NCBI RefSeq assembly: GCF_000959725.1
Contig: NZ_CP009322.1
Coordinates: forward strand, 1,860,001 to 1,924,000
Direction of reading: 5' to 3'
From: Burkholderia gladioli
GTDB lineage: Bacteria; Pseudomonadota; Gammaproteobacteria; Burkholderiales; Burkholderiaceae
Length of the DNA: 64,000 bases
Notes under the pieces: generated by a model
Seen by the model: only the letters and a program-made list of their open reading frames with translations
Told to the model about the DNA's origin: nothing
Database searches by the model: none
Translations under genes and position numbers: made by a program
Shown: piece by piece, positions 52,036 to 62,072 of the stretch
Layout: every line of letters begins with the position of its first letter
How positions within the stretch are numbered: the stretch's first letter is position 1

Positions 52036-54666
52036 TCACTTCGTGCATACCGCCTCCGCGTCGGTCCAGCGTTGCTTGCTCGCCTTGTCCGCGACCGGCA
52101 GCTTGTACGACAGCGAGCAGCCATCGGCGGCCGTCTCGCCCCACTTCACGCTCAGCGTGCCCGTATCGCTCTTCAGCCCGCGCAGCACGATGCGGCCTTC
52201 CTGCGCCACCGTGCCGACGTTCTGACCGCTCGCGTCGTTCACCTCGGCGCCGAACGGCACCGGCTGGCCGTCGCTCATACGCGCGCGCATGATCACCGAG
52301 CGCCCGCCGCCCTCGGTCTCGAACTTCAGGCGCACCACCGCGCCCGCGGTCGGCGCCGTGTGCTGCGCGCTGGTCTTCAGCTCGACGCTCATCGGCAGGC
52401 CCTTCGGGTCGATCTCGATCTCGTTGGTCGAGAACGGCGTGAGGCTCGACACGATCGCATGGCCGAACGGATCGATGCGCAGCCCGCTGCCGGTCGTCAC
52501 GCGCGCCCCGGCGGCATCCTTGGCCTCGACGATCGCCACCGTCTCGCCCATGGTCGGCGTGAAGGCCACGCCGCCGGAATAGGCCACCACGCCGCCCGAG
52601 ATGCCGGCGCCGTACTGCGTGAAGCCGGTGCCCTTCGAGGCGTTGCCCGTGACGGTCGCGTACGGCGACATGTAGGAGACGTTGCCGCCCACGTTGGTGG
52701 TCGAATTCGCGCCGCCGCCGGTGGTGTGGCCCACGTTCACGCCGTAGCTGAGCGCGTTGTCCACGCCCAGCGAGCCCGTCAGCGACTGCTGGACCACGGT
52801 CGCGCCGCCGGTATCGCGCTGCAGGCTGGTGGACGAGTACACCACGTGCGAGCCCAGGTTCAGCGGGATCGACAGGTTCAGCATGAAGCGGTTGTCCCAG
52901 CGGTTCTGGGTCACGTCGAACTGGCGCGAGGCCGACACGCCGTAGTTGATGCGCTTGAAGTTGTTGTTGTAGCCGGCCTGGTACTGCGTGTCGTTGCCGC
53001 CGCGGTTCCAGTAGTTGACCGTCGAGCCCGACAGGTAGAACGAGCCCCAGCCTTCCGGCAGGCTCTGGTTCAGCGTGACCTGGAACTGCCCGCGGCGGAT
53101 GCCGCCCGAGAGCAGCCCGTTCACGCCGCCCGTCTGCGGATCGCGCAGCTGCATCGCGTCCTGCAGGCCGAGGTAGCCGCTGCTCGAGTAGCGATAGGCG
53201 GCCACCGTCACGTTGGTGTTGGTCGGGCTGATCAGCTTGCTGTAGGAGATCCGCACGCTCTGCCCGTGGCGCGAGGCCATGCCCGGCAGCTCGGTGTTGG
53301 CCTGCGTGATGTCGAGCGCGAAGGAGCCCAGCTCGGTGTTGAGCGCCGCGCCGATCACGCCGGCCAGGTAGCCGCGCGCGGCCGTCACGCCGCCATAGCC
53401 GGTGATCAGATTGGTGAAGCCGTGCTGGATGGTGGCCTGGAACAGCGCCGGCTTGCTCGACAGCAGCGGGTTGCGATACACGCCGGCCGTCACGCTGAAG
53501 TGCGTGATGCCGGGGCGCAGCGAGTTCACCGCCGAGGCATACGGCACCTTGAAGGTGTGGATGCTGCCGTCGGCCTCGGTCACCACCACGTCGAGGTCGC
53601 CGCCGTAGCCGGTCGGGTAGAGATCGTTGATCTCGAACGGGCCGGTCGCCACGTTGGTGCTGTAGATGATGTTGCCGTTCTGGCGCACCTGCACCAGTGC
53701 GTTGCTGTTGGCGATGCCGTGGATGGTCGGCGCATAGCCGCGCTGCGACTCGGGATACATGCGCTCGTCGCTGGCGATCTGCACGCCGCGGAAGCCCACG
53801 CTGTCGAACATGGTGCCGTCGGTGAACGCGTCGCCGATCACGAACTGCGACTTCAGGCGCGCGATCGAGCGCTGCAGGCTGGTCTGCACGCTCTGGTAGT
53901 GCGTGCCGCCGTGCGAGTCGTAGGTGAGGTTGCCGTTGTGGCGCAAGCGCCAGGGGCCGAAGTTCAGGCCCGCGGTCAGGCCCATGTAGGCCTGGGTCGA
54001 GGACGAACCCTGGTTGTCGGAGCGATAGACGTTGCCGTTGTACGACAGCAGCGCGGCCGGCACGCCCTCGTCCCAGTAGCGCGGGTCCACGTAGCCGCGC
54101 GCCTCGCGGCTCAGCGAGGCCTGCGGGATGCTGACGTCCAGGCGCTGCTCGCCGTTGTCGAAAGTCGCCACGCCGTCCGGCACCAGCATGCCGAGGGTCG
54201 CGCAGCTCGCGCCCGGCTCGGTCAGCAGCTTGGTGGCCTCGGGCGACAGCTTCGAGATGTCCACGCCCACCTGCTGCAGCAGCTCGCGATCGAAGCAGGG
54301 CTGCACGTTGCCCGTGTCGCCGCCGATCTGGCGCAGCGTGATCTCGGCGCGGCCGATCCAGTTGGTATTGACGAACAGGTCCGCGCGATACGAGCCCGGC
54401 GCCGCCACGTTGCCCTTGTCGAAACGACTCACGTCCACCTTCACGCCGTCCGGATGCTGCAGGAACAGGTCGTTGAACTGGACTTCCGCCACCTGCATGC
54501 TGCCCGCGGCGGTCGCGGCCATCGCGCCCGTCGAGACGAACATCGACAGCGCGAGCACGCAGCACGGACGCGGACGCCAGGGCATGGACAGCGGCAAGGA
54601 GGAGGTGCGTTGGTTCACGATGGCGGCCGAAACGTGGGCAAGGCTGCGCCCTGCCCTGGCGGGCAT
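52036..54666 (-). CDS. Outer-membrane fimbrial usher
   Basis: An 876-residue FimD/PapC-type usher. After the signal region comes the N-terminal chaperone-binding domain (VQFNDLFLQHPDGVKVDVSRF ... VDISKL), the 24-strand barrel with plug (about 170-680) and the C-terminal domains with a late cysteine pair. The start is uncertain: 54666 is the longest frame, GTG at 54618 and ATG at 54585 (directly before the signal peptide, giving 849 residues) are alternatives with no clear ribosome site. It exports and assembles the subunits delivered by the chaperone encoded 70 bp upstream. Confidence 0.92.
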   Translation of the reverse strand: MPARAGRSLAHVSAAIVNQRTSSLPLSMPWRPRPCCVLALSMFVSTGAMAATAAGSMQVAEVQFNDLFLQHPDGVKVDVSRFDKGNVAAPGSYRADLFVNTNWIGRAEITLRQIGGDTGNVQPCFDRELLQQVGVDISKLSPEATKLLTEPGASCATLGMLVPDGVATFDNGEQRLDVSIPQASLSREARGYVDPRYWDEGVPAALLSYNGNVYRSDNQGSSSTQAYMGLTAGLNFGPWRLRHNGNLTYDSHGGTHYQSVQTSLQRSIARLKSQFVIGDAFTDGTMFDSVGFRGVQIASDERMYPESQRGYAPTIHGIANSNALVQVRQNGNIIYSTNVATGPFEINDLYPTGYGGDLDVVVTEADGSIHTFKVPYASAVNSLRPGITHFSVTAGVYRNPLLSSKPALFQATIQHGFTNLITGYGGVTAARGYLAGVIGAALNTELGSFALDITQANTELPGMASRHGQSVRISYSKLISPTNTNVTVAAYRYSSSGYLGLQDAMQLRDPQTGGVNGLLSGGIRRGQFQVTLNQSLPEGWGSFYLSGSTVNYWNRGGNDTQYQAGYNNNFKRINYGVSASRQFDVTQNRWDNRFMLNLSIPLNLGSHVVYSSTSLQRDTGGATVVQQSLTGSLGVDNALSYGVNVGHTTGGGANSTTNVGGNVSYMSPYATVTGNASKGTGFTQYGAGISGGVVAYSGGVAFTPTMGETVAIVEAKDAAGARVTTGSGLRIDPFGHAIVSSLTPFSTNEIEIDPKGLPMSVELKTSAQHTAPTAGAVVRLKFETEGGGRSVIMRARMSDGQPVPFGAEVNDASGQNVGTVAQEGRIVLRGLKSDTGTLSVKWGETAADGCSLSYKLPVADKASKQRWTDAEAVCTK

Positions 54667-54736
54667 GGACGGTCTTGCGTTGGGAAGGACGTGGCGCGCT
54701 ACGCGCGACTCACTCGACGGGGGAGTCGGTCAGGCC

Positions 54737-55504
54737 TCATTTCGAGGAGGCCGCGCCTCCCAGGGGCGTGTCGCCATCGACCGAAGCGCCGTAGTCGTTC
54801 AGCGTGGTGTAGTGCACGCTGGCGCCGGCCGCCTCGAGCGCGTCGCCCGAGAGCGGGAACATGTGCGTCTCGCCCGGGCCGATCATGCCGCTGTCGTCGG
54901 CGGTGGCCTTGCGGGCGCCCGACTGCAGCGTGATGCCGATCACCGACACGTAGTACGGCGTGGGATTGCGCGCTTCCAGGGCCGGCTTGCCGTCCACCTG
55001 GGTGAGGCGCCAGGCGAGCTGCGAAGGCGCATCGGCCGACTTGCCCTTGAGGTTGTCGGGGCGGTAGAACAGCTTGATGCGCGAACGGAACGCCAGCTGG
55101 ATGCGGTTCATGTCGGCCTCGGCGGCGCTCGGCTTGGGCGGCACTTCGAGCACGTCGAGCCAGAACACCGATTCGCGATCCTTCGGCAGCGGCTCGCCGG
55201 TATAGACGATGCGCAGCGTCTGCGACTTGCTCGGATCGATCCGCGAGATCGGCGGCGTGACCACGAAGGGCACCTTGGTGGTGGACGGCGCGGATTTCAC
55301 GTCGCCTGCATCGACCCACGATTGCACCAGCGCTGGCGCTTGCCCCTCGTTGGACAGCTTGATCGTGACCTCCGGCTCGCTCGCGCCGTAGATCACGCGC
55401 GTGCCGCCGATCACCACCGAGGCTTCGGCGGGCGTCGTGAGCTGGCTGAACCACGCGACGCAGGCGGTGGCGATCGCGAATCTGAGTGCTTTGCGGAGCT
55501 TCAT
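54737..55504 (-). CDS. Periplasmic fimbrial chaperone
   Basis: A 255-residue PapD/FimC-like protein with a signal peptide (cut near AEASV, residue about 28) and two Ig-like domains. The subunit-binding arginine lies in GGTRVIYG and the lysine in RSRIKLFYRP, as in PapD R8/K112. VFWLDVLEVPP is the G1-neighbouring family block. It folds pilins and hands them to the usher. It lies between the subunit gene (92-bp gap) and the usher gene. Confidence 0.92.
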   Translation of the reverse strand: MKLRKALRFAIATACVAWFSQLTTPAEASVVIGGTRVIYGASEPEVTIKLSNEGQAPALVQSWVDAGDVKSAPSTTKVPFVVTPPISRIDPSKSQTLRIVYTGEPLPKDRESVFWLDVLEVPPKPSAAEADMNRIQLAFRSRIKLFYRPDNLKGKSADAPSQLAWRLTQVDGKPALEARNPTPYYVSVIGITLQSGARKATADDSGMIGPGETHMFPLSGDALEAAGASVHYTTLNDYGASVDGDTPLGGAASSK

Positions 55505-55596
55505 GGCATGGATCGATGCAGAAAACGTGCGAGTGGGGGAAGCGAACGGCTGGTTCGCCCCGCCCCGCTGGTTACTTCGTATGACTATGCGTCAGC

Positions 55597-56157
55597 TTAC
55601 TGGTAGGCGATGGTGTACATCACGCTCGAGTTCGCCGCGCCGGCCGTTGCCGCGCCGGTTGCATAGTATTGCGCGTAGAACTGCAGGGTGGCCGCGCCGC
55701 CCGTGCTCACGTTCACCGGCTTCGAGTTCTGCGAGGCATCGGCCTGGCCGAGCTTGACGGCCGACTGGTCGGCGGCGTTCAGCAGCTGGATCTCGACGTT
55801 GGTGGCGCCGCCCGAAGCGAGGATCAGGTTGCCGGTGGTGGTGTCGATCGTCGGGCCTGCCTCGAAGTAGGCGTGCACGGCCTTGACGGCGTTGGTGCCG
55901 GTGGTCGGCGTGCAGGCCGTCAGGGCGATGTTGAACGGCGTGGCACCCGCGGTGGCGCCGGCGGTGGCCAGCGAGCTGGCCGACACGGTCGGCAGCGTCA
56001 CGGTGAAGTTCTTCGAGCCGCTGCCGTTGCCGTTGATCGTGCAGGTCTGCGCGGTCACGTTGCCGGAGAACGTGATCGTGCCGTCGGCTGCGAAGGCGAC
56101 TTGCGAAGCCGTGGCGGCGCCCGCGATCAGCAGGGCGGAAATGAGCTTGGTTTGCAT
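55597..56157 (-). CDS. Major fimbrial subunit (type 1 pilin)
   Basis: A 186-residue pilin with a signal peptide (1-23, cut near AFAAD), an N-terminal donor strand (GTITFSGNVT), the cysteine pair QTCTI ... LTACTP and the C-terminal Tyr motif VMYTIAYQ. The ATG at 56157 is preferred; a GTG five codons earlier also opens the frame. No strong ribosome site is visible. Being first in the operon and the only simple pilin, it should form the fimbrial rod. Confidence 0.9.
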   Translation of the reverse strand: MQTKLISALLIAGAATASQVAFAADGTITFSGNVTAQTCTINGNGSGSKNFTVTLPTVSASSLATAGATAGATPFNIALTACTPTTGTNAVKAVHAYFEAGPTIDTTTGNLILASGGATNVEIQLLNAADQSAVKLGQADASQNSKPVNVSTGGAATLQFYAQYYATGAATAGAANSSVMYTIAYQ

Positions 56158-56313
56158 GGTGATTGGTCTCACAAACTAACTGGATGGATATGCGACGCCG
56201 CGACTATCTTCACATCAATATCGCTGCTCGACATCCAATGGCAACCCCGAAATAAACATCACGCGTCCGGATGTGTTTTGTTTCGGAACGGTCACCCTTG
56301 GACTGGGCGAATC

Positions 56314-56343
56314 CTAATAGAACCATGCAACTAATACTGTAAA
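56314..56343 (-). promoter_or_regulatory. Weak promoter candidate of the fimbrial operon
   Basis: On the minus strand, TTTACA (56338-56343) and TATTAG (56314-56319) are 18 bp apart, about 157 bp before the pilin ATG. The -35 is good and the -10 is poor, which would suit an activated promoter. This is a guess by eye. Confidence 0.3.
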
Positions 56344-56638
56344 GCATTGTTAAGCGCCGAATATTTAGCATGTAAATTAAACGTTTGCGGGCCACCCCGG
56401 CGAAGCGTACAGGAACAGAAGGTTTTCACTGCCTTCACTCTTCCGACGAAATTAGAAAAATCGCCGAAACACCTTGTTACACGGGCTTTCCAAGGATTTC
56501 ACGCAATCCGGAACGGCAGTCCGGAAGCCACCTGCCGCCCTGCCAGCCAAGCCTCACCCGCAACCCGCCGGAATCAATCATCAAATCTTCAAAGGTAAAA
56601 CAACGGATTCCTGCCGAATCGAAACCAACGACGAAAAC

Positions 56639-56828
56639 TGTCAAATGTTTTTGACAATTCGAGACTGTGTCCAATCGTCAACAACGACAAAAATAGACAG
56701 ATTCGACAATTCCGAATACACAATCCCAAACAACCAGAAATAAACCTTGATTATCCGATTCGACGGCTTTCAATAACCACTTATCAGGCGCTCCCGGTTA
56801 TCGAAATACAGCAACAGGATTTCGATAA
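56639..56828. repeat. Cluster of inverted repeats in the AT-rich fimbrial upstream region
   Basis: Two perfect inverted repeats stand out: TGTCAAA-TGTT-TTTGACA (56639-56656) and TTATCGAAAT/ATTTCGATAA (56798-56828, 11-base loop). Further TTATC/GATAA pentamers occur between about 56750 and 56870. The whole gap 56158-56984 is AT-rich against a GC-rich background and has no gene. The repeats could be operators for the fimbrial operon or RNA hairpins. Confidence 0.55.
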
Positions 56829-56984
56829 TCACCCGACCAATCTATAGTCCGATTCGTTTTGGATAACGGTATCCGCCTTGTGCGTCTTGATTGCAGTGCA
56901 GCATGTCCCGGCGCCGGAAAAGCGCGGCGCGCGACGAGCCATCGCCTATCGTGACTGGCGTCACTCGATCATCGGGAGGCGCGC

Positions 56985-57143
56985 ATGAGTTACGAGGGAA
57001 GCTGTCATTGCACAAGGATCCATCCCTATGCGGACGGCGCGGCCCCGGATGGACGCCCGATGACCGCCGTCAACCTGCGCTGCATCGAGGAGATCGACCT
57101 CGAGGCGATCCCCGTCACGCATTACGACGGGCGCGCGCACTGA
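56985..57143 (+). pseudogene. GFA-family gene with in-frame internal deletion
   Basis: A 52-residue frame, with GGGAGG six bases before the ATG, begins MSYEGSCHC, the start of GFA (glutathione-dependent formaldehyde-activating/CENP-V-like) proteins. It then jumps to RIHPYADGAAPDGRPM and ends in TAVNLRCIEEIDLEAIPVTHYDGRAH, the normal C-terminus of the family. Full members have about 115-125 residues, so roughly 65 central residues with most zinc-binding cysteines and the active site are absent. The ends keep the reading frame. The product cannot be an active GFA enzyme; expression of a mini-protein is possible but unproven. Confidence 0.75.
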
Positions 57144-57150
57144 AACGCCA

Positions 57151-57190
57151 AAGCCGGCCGGGCCGCGCAAGGCGCGGCGCCGGCCGGCTT
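57151..57190. terminator. Hairpin between the GFA remnant and the ABC operon
   Basis: AAGCCGGCCGG pairs with CCGGCCGGCTT across a partly paired GC-rich loop, followed on the plus strand by CTTC. It lies 8 bp after the GFA stop and 28 bp before the converging operon's last stop, so it may serve both. Confidence 0.7.
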
Positions 57191-57217
57191 CTTCGGTACC
57201 GCCCCGTCAGGCCGGGC

Positions 57218-58171
57218 TCAGTGCGAGCTCCAGCCCTTGTAGCCGGCGACGTTGTCGCGCGTGATCAGCGAGGGCTCCAGCAGGATCATCGGATTGGCCG
57301 GCTTCTTGCCGTTCATCACGCCATAACCCACCGTCACGGCCTCCTTGGCCATCGCGTAGGGGTCCTGGCTCGCCGAGGCCTGGATCAGCGAATTCGACTT
57401 CAGCGCCGCCTCGATATCCGGCGCCCCGTCCACCGAGGTGATCACGATATTGCCGCGATTGAACTGCTTGGCCGCCAGGTCGGTGCCGATCGCCTGCGGG
57501 TCGTTGATCGCGAACACGCCGTCGAGCTTGGGAAAGCGCGTCAGGTACCCCTGCATCGCCGCCAGGCCGCCGTCGCGCGAGCCGTTGCCGTTCTGGTCCG
57601 AGGACAGCAGCTTGATGCCGGGATTCTTCGCCAGCACGCCCTTGCAGCCGTTCACGCGGTCGATCACGGCCGACACCTGCGGCCCGTTCTCGATGATCAC
57701 GTTGCCCTTGCCGCCGATCTTCTTCACCAGGTAGTCGCAGGCCAGCTCGCCCGCCTTGACGTTGTTGGTCTGCACCGTGGCGTCGGCGCCGGCCGCGGCC
57801 ACGTCCACCGCCACCACCGCGATGCCGGCCGCCTGCGCCTTCTTCACCGCCGGCAGGATCGCCTTCGGATCGGCCGCGTTGAGCAGGATCAGGTCGACAT
57901 GGGCGGCGATGAAGTTGTCGATCTGCGTGAACTGCTTGTTCAGGTCCCAGTCGGCCGAGATCGCGGTAACCTTCACGTTCGGGTTGATGGCCTTGGCCTG
58001 CGCCTCGGCGCCCTTCACCACCGTCACGAAATACGGGTTGCCGAGCGAGCCGACCGTGATGCCGATCGACTTCAGCGGCTTGTCCGCCGCCTGGGCGAGC
58101 TGGGCCGCGCCGGCGGCGAACAGCAGCGCGCAGGCCGCGCCGGCCCGCAACGAGCTCTTGAGCTTCAACAT
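57218..58171 (-). CDS. Sugar ABC transporter periplasmic binding protein (RbsB type)
   Basis: A 317-residue protein with a signal peptide (cut near AQAAD, residue about 29) and a two-lobed periplasmic binding fold of the ribose/galactose class. It has GSLGNPYFVTVVKGAEAQA, FIAAHVDLILLNAADPKAI and DGVFAINDPQAIGTD. It captures a sugar or polyol and feeds the permease encoded 118 bp upstream. Substrate cannot be read from sequence. It is last in the LacI operon. Confidence 0.9.
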   Translation of the reverse strand: MLKLKSSLRAGAACALLFAAGAAQLAQAADKPLKSIGITVGSLGNPYFVTVVKGAEAQAKAINPNVKVTAISADWDLNKQFTQIDNFIAAHVDLILLNAADPKAILPAVKKAQAAGIAVVAVDVAAAGADATVQTNNVKAGELACDYLVKKIGGKGNVIIENGPQVSAVIDRVNGCKGVLAKNPGIKLLSSDQNGNGSRDGGLAAMQGYLTRFPKLDGVFAINDPQAIGTDLAAKQFNRGNIVITSVDGAPDIEAALKSNSLIQASASQDPYAMAKEAVTVGYGVMNGKKPANPMILLEPSLITRDNVAGYKGWSSH

Positions 58172-58289
58172 GAGGTTTGTCTCCGTGGGTCGATGAGGAA
58201 AACGGGCGCGCGGGACCCGACGTCGCGCCGCTGTCGAGGACGGGCCGGTTCCACCCGGCCCGCATGAACAAGCTGGCAGGTGCCTCGCT

Positions 58290-59309
58290 TCAGGTATGCG
58301 CCGAGCTCTGCCGGTAACGGTCGAGCGCCACCGCGCCGATGATCACCAGGCCCTTGATGATGTACTGCCAGATGTCGGACACGCCGAGCAGCACCAGGCC
58401 GTTGGACAGCACCGCGATGATCAGCGCGCCGATCAGGGTGCCGACGATGGAACCCACCCCGCCCACGAAGCTGGTGCCGCCGAGGATCACCGCCGCGATC
58501 GCGTCGAGCTCGTAGGACTGCCCGAGCTGCAGGCCGTTGGCGGCATACAGGCGCGCCGCCGACATCAGCGCGCCGAGCCCGGCCAGCAGCCCCGAGGCGC
58601 CGTACACGAACAGCTCGATAGCGCGCACGTTGATGCCCGACAGGCGCGCCGCCTCGCGATTGCCCCCCACCGAGTAGATGCGCATGCCCAGCACCGTGCG
58701 GCGCAGGATGAACCAGGCGGCGGCCACCACCACCAGCGCGATCACCACCAGCCAGGGCACGCCGAGGATCGCGCCGTTGCCGATGAAGGCGAACGGCAAC
58801 TGCGGGTTGAAGATGGTCGAATCGTTGCCGAGCAGGCGCGCCACGCCGCGCACCGCGGTCAGCGCGCCGAGCGTGACGATGAAGGGCGGCAGGCGCAGGA
58901 AGGCGATCAGCGAGCCGTTGACGAGCCCGAACACGAGCCCCACCGCCAGCGCGATCGGCACGCCCAGCCAGCCCCAGCCGGCGATGTTCGAGCCCAGCAG
59001 CGAGGCCACCGCGGCGGCGGCCAGCACCGAGCCGACCGACAGGTCGATGCCGCCCGTCAGGATCACGAAGGTCATGCCGGCGGCCAGCACGATATTGATC
59101 GAGGCCTGCTGGGCCACGATCGAGATGTTCTGCCAGCTCGCGAAACCGTCGGTCAGCAAGCCGAAGCCCAGGCAGAGCAGCACCAGCACCGGCAGCATGC
59201 CGGCGGTGCGCATCAGCGACTGCATGCGGGCGCGGTAGCCCGCGTCGGCGCGCGTCTCGCGCCGGGCCGGGCCCGCGCCGGCGGCGCCGGGTTGGCTTTG
59301 ATCGTTCAT
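58290..59309 (-). CDS. Sugar ABC transporter permease (RbsC type)
   Basis: A 339-residue inner-membrane permease of the ribose/xylose/arabinose class with a basic N-terminal tail (1-40) and eight or more membrane helices. The family blocks TFVILTGGIDLSVGSV and YELDAIAAVILGGTSFVGGVGS are present. It forms the channel with the ATPase encoded 61 bp upstream. Confidence 0.92.
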   Translation of the reverse strand: MNDQSQPGAAGAGPARRETRADAGYRARMQSLMRTAGMLPVLVLLCLGFGLLTDGFASWQNISIVAQQASINIVLAAGMTFVILTGGIDLSVGSVLAAAAVASLLGSNIAGWGWLGVPIALAVGLVFGLVNGSLIAFLRLPPFIVTLGALTAVRGVARLLGNDSTIFNPQLPFAFIGNGAILGVPWLVVIALVVVAAAWFILRRTVLGMRIYSVGGNREAARLSGINVRAIELFVYGASGLLAGLGALMSAARLYAANGLQLGQSYELDAIAAVILGGTSFVGGVGSIVGTLIGALIIAVLSNGLVLLGVSDIWQYIIKGLVIIGAVALDRYRQSSAHT

Positions 59310-59370
59310 GTCGTCCTCCTGCTGATATCGAATAGGGATGCCCGTGAGGTGATGCGCAGGCTCTCGCGCC

Positions 59371-60927
59371 TCAGGCCGCCGCGTCGAGCGGCTCGCCGGA
59401 GCCGGTGGCCAGCGCGATCACCGCCTCCTGCGTGAGCGCGCTGCCGGTATGCCCGCCCAGCTCGCCGACGATCTCGCCCTCGCGCATCACCAGCACCCGG
59501 TCGGCCACGCCGATCAGCTCGGGCAGCTCGCTGGAGATCACGATCACGCCCACGCCCGCCTTGGCCAGCTCGTTGATGATCCGGTAGATCTCGGACTTCG
59601 CGCCGATATCGACGCCGCGGGTGGGCTCGTCGAGGATCAGGATGCGCGGCTGCGTCTCCAGCAGGCGCGAAAGCAGCACCTTCTGCTGGTTGCCGCCCGA
59701 CAGCGCGCCCACGTGGATGCGCGCGTTCGGCACGCGGATCGACAGCGAGGCGATCGCCTGCCTGGCGCGCTGCGCGCCGCGCGCGCGGTCGAGCACGCCG
59801 CCGGCGCGCGCGTCGCGCCCGCACACGGCGATGTTGATGTTGCCGAGCACGCTCATGTCGAGAAACAGGCCCTGGCGCTTGCGGTCCTCGGTCAGGTAGA
59901 CCAGGCCCGCCTCGATCGCCTCGCGCGGCGTGCGCATCGCCAGCGCCCTGCCCTCGATCTCGATCGAGCCGCGCGTGCGGGCTTCGGCGCCGAAGATCAG
60001 CCGCGCCAGCTCGGTGCGCCCCGCGCCCACCAGGCCCGCGATGCCGAGCACCTCGCCGGCGTGCAGCTCGAGGCTGCAGCCGCGCACGCGCGCGCCGTCG
60101 GCGATGTCGCGCACCGACAGCAGCAGCCGGCCCGGATCGTAGGGCGCATGCGCCTTCTTGTAGAAGCCCGACATGTCGCGCCCGACCATCATCTGCACCA
60201 GCCGCTCGGCCGACAGCGCCTCGCGCTCGAGCGTGCCCACGTAGCTGCCGTCGCGCAGCACCGAGACGCGGTCGGACAGCTCGTAGATCTCGGCCATGCG
60301 ATGGCTGATGTAGATGATCGCCAGCCCCTCCTCGCGCAACTGGCGGATCAGCGCGAACAGGCGGTCGGTCTCGCGCGAGGACAGCGGCGTGGTGGGCTCG
60401 TCCATCACCAGGATGCGGGCCCGCGCATGCACCGCGCGCGCGATCTCCACCAGTTGCTGGCTCGCGATCGACAGCGTGCCGACCAGGGTGCGCGGCCCGA
60501 AATCGGCGCCCAGGCGCTTGAGCACGTCCTCGCAGTCGCGCTCCATGGCGGCGCGGTCGATGGTCGGCAGCCCGAAGCGTCGGCGCCGCAGCTCGCGGCC
60601 GACGTGGATGTTCTCGGCCACGCTCAGGTTCGGCGCCAGGCTCAGCTCCTGGTAGATCACCGCCACGCCGAGCGCGCGCGCGGCCAGCGGCCCGTCGATC
60701 TGCACCGGCCGGCCGTCGACCAGGATCTCGCCGCCCGGATCGGCCCGATAGGCGCCCGACAGGATCTTCATCAGCGTCGACTTGCCGGCGCCGTTCTCGC
60801 CCATCAGCGCATGCACCTCGCCGGCGCGCACGCTGACGCAAACGTTATCGAGCGCGCGCACGCCAGGGAAGGTCTTGCAGATGCCGCGCATCTCCAGGAT
60901 CGGCGGCGTCGGCACGGCATCGGTCAT
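59371..60927 (-). CDS. Sugar ABC transporter ATPase with two nucleotide domains (RbsA type)
   Basis: A 518-residue protein of two ABC domains. The first has Walker [11 protein letters not shown] and Walker B ILVMDEPT; its signature region is atypical ([14 protein letters not shown]). The second lacks a proper Walker A ([10 protein letters not shown]) and has signature LSGGNQQKV and Walker [13 protein letters not shown]. One degenerate half is normal for RbsA/XylG/MglA proteins. The ATG at 60927 is preferred because GAGGT lies six bases upstream. It lies 67 bp after the LacI gene. Confidence 0.92.
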   Translation of the reverse strand: MTDAVPTPPILEMRGICKTFPGVRALDNVCVSVRAGEVHALMGENGAGKSTLMKILSGAYRADPGGEILVDGRPVQIDGPLAARALGVAVIYQELSLAPNLSVAENIHVGRELRRRRFGLPTIDRAAMERDCEDVLKRLGADFGPRTLVGTLSIASQQLVEIARAVHARARILVMDEPTTPLSSRETDRLFALIRQLREEGLAIIYISHRMAEIYELSDRVSVLRDGSYVGTLEREALSAERLVQMMVGRDMSGFYKKAHAPYDPGRLLLSVRDIADGARVRGCSLELHAGEVLGIAGLVGAGRTELARLIFGAEARTRGSIEIEGRALAMRTPREAIEAGLVYLTEDRKRQGLFLDMSVLGNINIAVCGRDARAGGVLDRARGAQRARQAIASLSIRVPNARIHVGALSGGNQQKVLLSRLLETQPRILILDEPTRGVDIGAKSEIYRIINELAKAGVGVIVISSELPELIGVADRVLVMREGEIVGELGGHTGSALTQEAVIALATGSGEPLDAAA

Positions 60928-60994
60928 GACATACCTCGCTTGGGACAATGAGGAAAGGAAAACGAAGCGCCTCGGCGCGGCCCGGCGCGCCGGC

Positions 60995-61996
60995 TCATCC
61001 GCTGCACCCGCAGGAATCGCGTATCCGCAGCGCCGGCGCGAGCCGGTGCACCGAGTAGTCGCCGCCGGGCTCGGCGATGCGCCGCATCAGCAGGTCCACC
61101 GCGCGCGTGCCGATCTCCTCGAGCGGCTGGGCCAGCACGGTCAGCCGCGGGCTCACGTACTCGGCCCAGTCGAAATCGTCGAAGCCGACCAGGGCCATGC
61201 GGCCCGGCACCGCCACGTCCGCCTCGCGCAGCGCATGCATCGCGCCGATCATCATCAGGTTGTTCGACACCGTGATCGCGCTGGGCGGCTCGGGCAGCGC
61301 CAGCAGCGCATGCACGGCGCGCCGCGCCGGCTCCTTGTCGGAATGGCCGCATCGCACCAGCTCGGCGTCGAAGGGCAGGCCCGCGCGATCGAGCGCGAGC
61401 CGGTAGCCGTCGAGCCGCTCGACCGAGGTCGGGATGTCGGGCGCGCCCGACACGAAGCCGATCCGGCGATGGCCGTGCCCGACCAGGTGCGCGACCAGGC
61501 TCGCGATCGACTCGAGGTTCTCCACGCCGATCTGGTCGAAGCGGCCGGTGGTGATGCGGTCCACCATCACCGAGGGAATCCGCGCGGTCTCCAGGTAGTC
61601 GAGCGCGCGACGCTCGGGGCCGACGGTCGGCGCCAGGATGATGCCGTCCACGCGGCGCTGGTGCAGCGCCTGCACCACGCGCAGTTCCTGGCCCGGATCG
61701 TCGTGCGTGTCGGCCAGGAACATCATCAGGCCGCGCCGCGCGCACTCGGCCTCGATGGCGCGCACCGTTTCCGAGAAGTAGTGGTTGGTCAGCGCCGAGA
61801 TCGCCACGCCGATGGTGCGCGAGGCCGCGCCGGCCAGCGCCTGGGCCAGCGTGTTCGGCACGTAGCCGGTCTTGCGGATCGCCTCGCGCACGGCCTCGAC
61901 CGTCGCCGGGCTGACCTTGCGCGTGCCGTTCAGCACATGCGAAACCGTGGACATGGAGACATTCGCCTCGCGGGCGACATCTTCCATCGTGGCCAT
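60995..61996 (-). CDS. LacI-family repressor of the sugar ABC operon
   Basis: A 333-residue regulator with an N-terminal LacI headpiece ([20 protein letters not shown] to LNGTRKVSP), hinge and a periplasmic-binding-like effector domain (about 60-333, [30 protein letters not shown]). It is the first gene of the operon, followed by ATPase, permease and binding protein. A LacI-type palindrome overlies the promoter 77-112 bp before its start, so the operon is probably autoregulated and induced by the sugar. The C-terminus CGCSG has two cysteines. Confidence 0.92.
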   Translation of the reverse strand: MATMEDVAREANVSMSTVSHVLNGTRKVSPATVEAVREAIRKTGYVPNTLAQALAGAASRTIGVAISALTNHYFSETVRAIEAECARRGLMMFLADTHDDPGQELRVVQALHQRRVDGIILAPTVGPERRALDYLETARIPSVMVDRITTGRFDQIGVENLESIASLVAHLVGHGHRRIGFVSGAPDIPTSVERLDGYRLALDRAGLPFDAELVRCGHSDKEPARRAVHALLALPEPPSAITVSNNLMMIGAMHALREADVAVPGRMALVGFDDFDWAEYVSPRLTVLAQPLEEIGTRAVDLLMRRIAEPGGDYSVHRLAPALRIRDSCGCSG

Positions 61997-62072
61997 GCAT
62001 CGTTCTCCGTGACGGCGGACGGCACCGTGCGCGGCCGTCTCCAGGCAGCGCCAGCCCGCTCCAACGCGAGCT

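Noticed and set aside
52022..54565. Upstream extension of the adhesin frame through the usher gene
   Set aside because: The frame stays open by codon bias only. The usher is encoded in another frame and the adhesin signal peptide starts near 52021.
59371..60927. Missing Walker A in the second half of the ABC ATPase, as a possible defect
   Set aside because: A degenerate second nucleotide site is usual in RbsA/XylG/MglA proteins.
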